Assembly (NCBI GenBank): GCA_029262095.1
Contig: JAJDAB010000496.1
Span: forward strand, 1 to 7,719
DNA: 7,719 bases
Direction: 5' to 3'
From: Candidatus Hydrogenedentota bacterium
GTDB lineage: Bacteria > Hydrogenedentota > Hydrogenedentia > Hydrogenedentales > SLHB01
Each line of letters opens with the position of its first letter. Position 1 is the first letter of the stretch. Below the pieces are notes generated by a model. It was not told the origin of the DNA. It saw only the letters and a list, made by a program, of their open reading frames with translations, and did no database searches. Both the position numbers and the translations under genes were made by a program. Shown here in pieces: positions 3,974-7,719 of the stretch.

Positions 3974-6187
3974 GTGAACATGAGTGATGTGAACAAAGAA
4001 GAATTGGTTGGCCGTTTGCGAAAAGCGCTTGGGGAAGCGGTTCGCGATTCTAAGGGTCCTGGTGCCGTCGCGTTGGTGGGCACGCAGGACGGAATCGTGT
4101 TCCATTCAGCGGCGGGTAACGCGCAATCTCAACCGAGTCGCCGTGCAGCGGTGAACGATACGATTTACGATCTCGCTTCGTTGACAAAAGTTGTTGCGAC
4201 GACGACCGCGATAATGAAGCTGAACGAGGCGCAGAAATTGAATCTCGATCAGCCGGCGGGCGAGTGGATTCCGATTCCTGCGTTTATGAAGTTCACGATT
4301 CGTCAGTTGCTCAATCATACGGCGGGACTTACGGCGGGCAAGCCGTTGTATCGTTCGCATAAGAGTGTGGACGCGATGCTGCAATACTATGCGACGTTGC
4401 CACTGCTGAATCCTCCGGGGACGCGGTACCGATATTCCGACCCTGGATTCATGGCCCTCGGGAAGATCGTGGAGATCGCTGGGCGAGATTCATTAGACGG
4501 CTTCTGCGACCGTGAAATATTCCGACCGCTGAAGATGTCCGACACTCGGTTTAATCCCCCGAAGTCGTTTAAGCCGCGGATCGCGGCGACCGAGAACTGC
4601 CGTTGGCGGGGCCGCGTCATTCAGGGCGAGGTTCACGACGAGAATGCGTATGCGGTGGGTGGTGTAGCCGGCCATGCGGGCTTATTCTCGACGGCTTCGG
4701 ATCTCGGCCTTTTTTGCCGCGCAATGATCGCAGGTGACGTGCTCACCGATTCGACCATCCAGGCGATGATTCGGCGTGGACAAATTTCGCATTGGCCGTG
4801 GCGAGGGTTGGGTTGGGCGCTGGATCCGTGGTCGACGCTAAACGAAGGCTATCTGCCTGCCCGGACCGCGTTTGGCCATACGGGTTGGACGGGTACGTGT
4901 CTATGGATGGACCGGGATTCGGGTGTCTACGCGGTTCTGTTGGGCAATACGTGTCATCCGTCGCGCAGGCGGCGCGACAACGGAGAGTTTCGCCGAACGT
5001 TTTACACGGCGGTTTCGAAGAACGTATTGCCGAACCAGACGAACACGCAGGTTGGTTTAGATCGCTTGGTGCACGAACGGTTTGACGGTCTTCGGGGGAA
5101 GCGTATCGCGTTGCTTACGAACCATGCGGCCAAGGATTCGCTTGGCCGACATATATTAGATGTCTTCGCACTTGCGCCGGATGCGCGGTTGACCATTTTG
5201 TATAGTCCAGAACACGGGCTCCGTGGCCAGGCTGAGGCGGGTGCTTCGGTGTCGTCCGAAGGGGGGCAGGTTCCCATCGTGAGCCTGTACGGCGACCGGA
5301 AGGCGCCTACTGCGGACGAACTGGGGAAAGTCGACGTGTTCGTTGTCGATCTACAGGATGTCGGTGCTCGGTATTACACGTACGCTGCGACGATGAAGGC
5401 GTGCATGAAGGCGTGTGAAGCGGCAGGTACACCGGTTGTCGTTCTTGATCGACCGAATCCGGTGGGTGGTGTCGCGTTGGAAGGGCCCATCGCGAAAGAT
5501 GGTGGATCATTGGTGCGGTACGCCCGCATTCCAATTCGGCACGGCATGACCTTGGGTGAGCTGGCGGTTTTCTTCAAGCGGACTGAGTTCACCTCGCCTC
5601 GATTCTCGGTGCTAGTGAAGACGATGGAGAATTGGGAGCGGCATCGGCTCTTCGACGAATGTCAGTTGGCCTGGACGCCGCCGTCGCCAAACCTGCCGAC
5701 CGCGCAAACGGCGCTTGCGTACGTCGGTATGTGCCTTTTCGAGGGGACGAATCTCAATGAGGGCCGCGGTACGGACCGGCCGTTCTTGGTCGCTGGTGCG
5801 CCCTGGCTCAAGGCGAAACGTATTATCGAGGCCATAGGGCCGGATGATCGCGTTGGCGTTGAACTGAGTACTGTTGAATATACGCCGAAATCAATTCCGG
5901 GTAAGGCCGCGAACCCACGCTTCAAGAATCAGCAGTGCCAAGGGGTTGCGCTACGATTCGTGAACCCGGCAGATGCCAGGCCGTTTCGGTTGACCATCGC
6001 GCTGTTGAGCGCAATTCGGGACGAACACAAACGAAAGCTGGAATGGCTCCCGTTCTTCGATACGCTCGCGGGCACTGAGGGACTACGCGCTCAAATTGAC
6101 GCGGGAGAATCGGCGGCGCAAATCATTGCGGGCTATGACTCGGCGCTGACCCAATTCGATAATGACCGGCCTAAGCGATATACGTAA
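3974..6187 (+). CDS. serine hydrolase (class C beta-lactamase/PBP fold) fused to exo-beta-N-acetylmuramidase NamZ domain
   Basis: This is a 737-residue two-domain enzyme. Residues about 10-350 form a beta-lactamase-family serine hydrolase: SLTK (Ser69, Lys72) is the catalytic SxxK, YSD (154-156) the YxN equivalent, GHTG (301-304) the KTG equivalent; LLNHTAGL (112-119) and GVAGHAGLFST (230-240) are typical of the class C/esterase branch. Residues about 358-730 are a DUF1343/NamZ (GH171) domain: ALLTNHAA (379-386), SPEHGLRG (411-418, probable catalytic Glu413), DLQDVGARYYTY (459-470), VLDRPNPVGG (490-499), IRHGMTLGEL (521-530), PPSPNLPT (569-576) and GTNLNEGRGT (591-600). NamZ removes N-acetylmuramic acid from muropeptide glycans; the first domain could act on the peptide or another ester/amide. 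There is no signal peptide, and a TAA at 3962-3964 in frame excludes a longer start. ATG 3980, two codons in, is an equally good start. Domain calls are firm; substrates are inferred. Confidence 0.93.
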   Translation: MNMSDVNKEELVGRLRKALGEAVRDSKGPGAVALVGTQDGIVFHSAAGNAQSQPSRRAAVNDTIYDLASLTKVVATTTAIMKLNEAQKLNLDQPAGEWIPIPAFMKFTIRQLLNHTAGLTAGKPLYRSHKSVDAMLQYYATLPLLNPPGTRYRYSDPGFMALGKIVEIAGRDSLDGFCDREIFRPLKMSDTRFNPPKSFKPRIAATENCRWRGRVIQGEVHDENAYAVGGVAGHAGLFSTASDLGLFCRAMIAGDVLTDSTIQAMIRRGQISHWPWRGLGWALDPWSTLNEGYLPARTAFGHTGWTGTCLWMDRDSGVYAVLLGNTCHPSRRRRDNGEFRRTFYTAVSKNVLPNQTNTQVGLDRLVHERFDGLRGKRIALLTNHAAKDSLGRHILDVFALAPDARLTILYSPEHGLRGQAEAGASVSSEGGQVPIVSLYGDRKAPTADELGKVDVFVVDLQDVGARYYTYAATMKACMKACEAAGTPVVVLDRPNPVGGVALEGPIAKDGGSLVRYARIPIRHGMTLGELAVFFKRTEFTSPRFSVLVKTMENWERHRLFDECQLAWTPPSPNLPTAQTALAYVGMCLFEGTNLNEGRGTDRPFLVAGAPWLKAKRIIEAIGPDDRVGVELSTVEYTPKSIPGKAANPRFKNQQCQGVALRFVNPADARPFRLTIALLSAIRDEHKRKLEWLPFFDTLAGTEGLRAQIDAGESAAQIIAGYDSALTQFDNDRPKRYT

Positions 6188-6192
6188 CGCGC

Positions 6193-6390
6193 TTATTCGA
6201 TAGGCTCGGCGGCGCGGTAGAGCACGACATAGACGAGATCGCCTGATCGCGCCCGACTTTCCACCTCGTGGCTCAACACGGCTTTTATGTCGATCACGTC
6301 CGCGTTTCCCGCTTGAATCCATTCATTAACCGCTTTGTCCATTTCCTGTACGCGGTCTTCGTATCCCTTGAATGTTTTTACAAATACCAT
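6193..6390 (-). CDS. small conserved-looking protein, Cse60-like layout
   Basis: A 65-residue cytoplasmic protein starting MVFVKTF, with a predicted helix GYEDRVQEMDKAVNEWIQ (9-26), then strand-like VIDIKAVLSHE (32-42) and GDLVYVVLYRA (50-60). This order (VKxF, helix, DIK, YxxxxY-type strand) resembles the Bacillus small sporulation protein Cse60/DUF2758 group, but the match is by eye and the role is unknown. ATG 6390 is supported by GAGGAG 8 nt upstream. It is the second gene of an operon with the LutB/GlpC-like gene, 12 bp downstream of its stop, with the ribosome-binding site overlapping that stop codon, so translation is probably coupled. Its stop lies 5 bp from the stop of the convergent NamZ fusion gene. 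Confidence 0.75.
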   Translation of the reverse strand: MVFVKTFKGYEDRVQEMDKAVNEWIQAGNADVIDIKAVLSHEVESRARSGDLVYVVLYRAAEPIE

Positions 6391-6398
6391 GATGTTGG

Positions 6399-6404
6399 CT
6401 CCTC
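6399..6404 (-). promoter_or_regulatory. ribosome-binding site of the 65-residue gene, overlapping the upstream stop codon
   Basis: On the minus strand GAGGAG (6404-6399) begins inside the TGA stop (6405-6403) of the iron-sulfur protein gene and lies 8 nt from ATG 6390. This layout favours re-initiation by ribosomes finishing the upstream gene. Confidence 0.75.
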
Positions 6405-7719
6405 AAACTAGGGTTAATAATTCCAGGGGATGATACACCGGCAGCCCCGTTCCGTCGCTCAGTTGGATGGCGCATACGCTACTCTCGGTTACGATGGCGT
6501 CCACGTTTGCCTGTTTAAACAGGTCGCACAACGGTTCGCCCACGGCCCGCGATAGCTCTGCACCGAGCGCGCCCGCTTTCATGCCGAAGGTACCGCCCAT
6601 CCCGCAGCATGTTCCAGTTTCGATCAATTCGATCTCCGCGCCTCGCCGCCGTAACCACTCCAGTGTCGTGTTGCCTCCGTCTAGCGGGCGTTGGTGACAC
6701 GAAACGTGAAAACCGAATCGCTTGCCTTTTAATGATGCGCCGTCAAGTTGGTCGGGTTCGTGTTCTACGAGGAAGTCGAACAACTCGTATGAATGTTCTG
6801 CGACGGCGTTTGATTTGCGGCTTTGGTGGAGCAGTTTCGGGTAGGAAACCTTGAGGCAGTAGGCGGCGGTGGGTTCGATCGCGACCACAGCGCAATCTTC
6901 GCCCACAACGCGGGAGAATCGGTCGACGTTAAACGCTGCTGTTTCGCGCGCGCGATGGAGGTCGCCGTACGCGATGAACGGATAGCCACTGGCTCGTTGC
7001 TCGGGGACAATGACTTCGTAGCCGAGGGCTTCGAGATGTTCTACTGCGGCGATTCCTAGCTCCGGTGCGTTGTAGTTGGCGTAAACGTCCATGAACAACG
7101 CCACGCGGCCACGGGGATTGCGCACGAGCGATCGGCGGCGCTTTAAACGTTTCTCGAGTGTTTGTCTGGCGAATGAGGGAATCGGGCGCGACGCGTCCAA
7201 ACCCAGTACTTTTTGCATCAGACCGCGAATTAGTCGCGACCGCATTCCCCAATTCGAGAACGGCGCTGTGGCGCATGCGAATTTCGCATAGTGGTCCGCT
7301 GCCATCATGACCCGATTCACTGCGGGCGGTGGATGTTTTACCGCGTCCCGTTGTTTCACTTCTGCGATCATTGTGGGCATGTCGATTTGGGCGGGACAGA
7401 TTTCCTTGCACAGGCCGCACGAGATACAGAGGTGCGCGAAGTCGCCCGCGGTTTCTAGGCCGTGAACCTGTGCGGTCCACGGGATACCGATGGGGCCGGG
7501 ATAGATGTGTCCGAACGTGTGGCCACCTACGACGCCGTACGTTGGGCACACGTTCATGCAGGCGCCGCAGCGGATGCAGTGGAGGCTTTCGCGCAAGGGC
7601 TCGTCCTCGCGCATTTTCGTGCGTCCGTTGTCTAGGATGATGATGTGCGATTCGCGCGGTGTGTTGTCGTCCGTTTCGCCCAGCGGAGACCTCCCGCTCA
7701 TCCAGGTTACGTACGTTGT
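6403..7719 (-). CDS. LutB-like iron-sulfur oxidoreductase subunit with GlpC-like C-terminal region (5' partial)
   Basis: The frame is open to the window edge: before the ATG at 7701 it reads TTYVTW, and with MSGRSP...RESHIIILDNGR this matches the end of the LUD domain of LutB/LldF proteins, so 7701 is not the true start and the N-terminal LUD domain lies outside. Numbering from that Met, two 4Fe-4S ferredoxin motifs follow (CIRCGACMNVC, Cys42/45/48/52; CISCGLCKEIC, Cys92/95/98/102), with the LutB signature GGHTFGHIYPGPIG between. Instead of the short LutB tail there is a GlpC/GlcF-type pair of CCG regions. The second is intact (VSCHQRP with Cys335; TCCGMGGTFG with Cys365-366; SSVC with Cys410). 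The first (DVYANYNAPELG, 205-216; RASGYPFIAYGD, 236-247) lacks the cysteines. The protein probably passes electrons from hydroxy-acid (lactate, glycolate or glycerol-phosphate-like) oxidation to the respiratory chain. Substrate unproven. Confidence 0.88.
   Translation of the reverse strand, partial: TTYVTWMSGRSPLGETDDNTPRESHIIILDNGRTKMREDEPLRESLHCIRCGACMNVCPTYGVVGGHTFGHIYPGPIGIPWTAQVHGLETAGDFAHLCISCGLCKEICPAQIDMPTMIAEVKQRDAVKHPPPAVNRVMMAADHYAKFACATAPFSNWGMRSRLIRGLMQKVLGLDASRPIPSFARQTLEKRLKRRRSLVRNPRGRVALFMDVYANYNAPELGIAAVEHLEALGYEVIVPEQRASGYPFIAYGDLHRARETAAFNVDRFSRVVGEDCAVVAIEPTAAYCLKVSYPKLLHQSRKSNAVAEHSYELFDFLVEHEPDQLDGASLKGKRFGFHVSCHQRPLDGGNTTLEWLRRRGAEIELIETGTCCGMGGTFGMKAGALGAELSRAVGEPLCDLFKQANVDAIVTESSVCAIQLSDGTGLPVYHPLELLTLV

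Noticed and set aside
6929..7549. 206-residue arginine/serine-rich ORF on the minus strand
   Set aside because: Frame-shifted shadow of the iron-sulfur protein gene, whose own frame has clear ferredoxin motifs; low-complexity composition.

Overview
The window (about 7.7 kb, coding GC in the mid-50s %) comes from a bacterial chromosome. It carries the end of a sugar-type ABC solute-binding protein, a lipoprotein alpha/beta-hydrolase, a tiny lysine-rich histone-like protein, a fusion of a penicillin-binding-type serine hydrolase with a NamZ (DUF1343/GH171) domain, and a LutB-like iron-sulfur protein with a GlpC-like tail. Such a mix is typical of environmental lineages such as Planctomycetota/Verrucomicrobiota relatives or Candidatus Hydrogenedentota. 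This placement is inference, because no rRNA or other marker gene is present.

Layout. Left part (1-2600): a solute-binding protein gene, cut at its 5' end by the window edge, runs rightward and ends 13 bp from a convergent small basic/acidic hypothetical gene. Next on the minus strand is a secreted lipoprotein hydrolase. Its start codon overlaps (ATGA) the end of a short upstream reading frame that may be the tail of a broken small gene. Middle (2600-3360): about 770 bp with no confident gene. It is distinctly AT-rich over 2600-3060 and holds several palindromes, a very short ORF with a good ribosome-binding site and an in-frame weak ORF. At 3363-3680 is the lysine/arginine/alanine repeat protein, a compact unit with a predicted promoter, a near-perfect Shine-Dalgarno and a textbook 16-bp intrinsic terminator.

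Right part (3970-7719): the 737-residue serine hydrolase-NamZ fusion runs rightward. It converges, with only 5 bp between stop codons, on a minus-strand two-gene operon: the LutB/GlpC-like protein (5' end beyond the window) and a conserved-looking 65-residue protein whose Shine-Dalgarno overlaps the upstream stop codon.

Biology. The genes form independent units rather than one pathway: carbohydrate uptake, ester or similar hydrolysis at the envelope, nucleoid or nucleic-acid binding, cell-wall muropeptide processing and hydroxy-acid (lactate/glycolate/glycerol-phosphate-like) oxidation. No rRNA, tRNA, CRISPR, insertion sequence or phage gene was seen. The items most worth a second look are the signal-less cell-wall fusion enzyme, the LUD/ferredoxin/GlpC-like fusion with a cysteine-less first CCG repeat, the tandem-repeat histone-like gene, and the AT-rich palindromic interval with its disrupted small ORFs.
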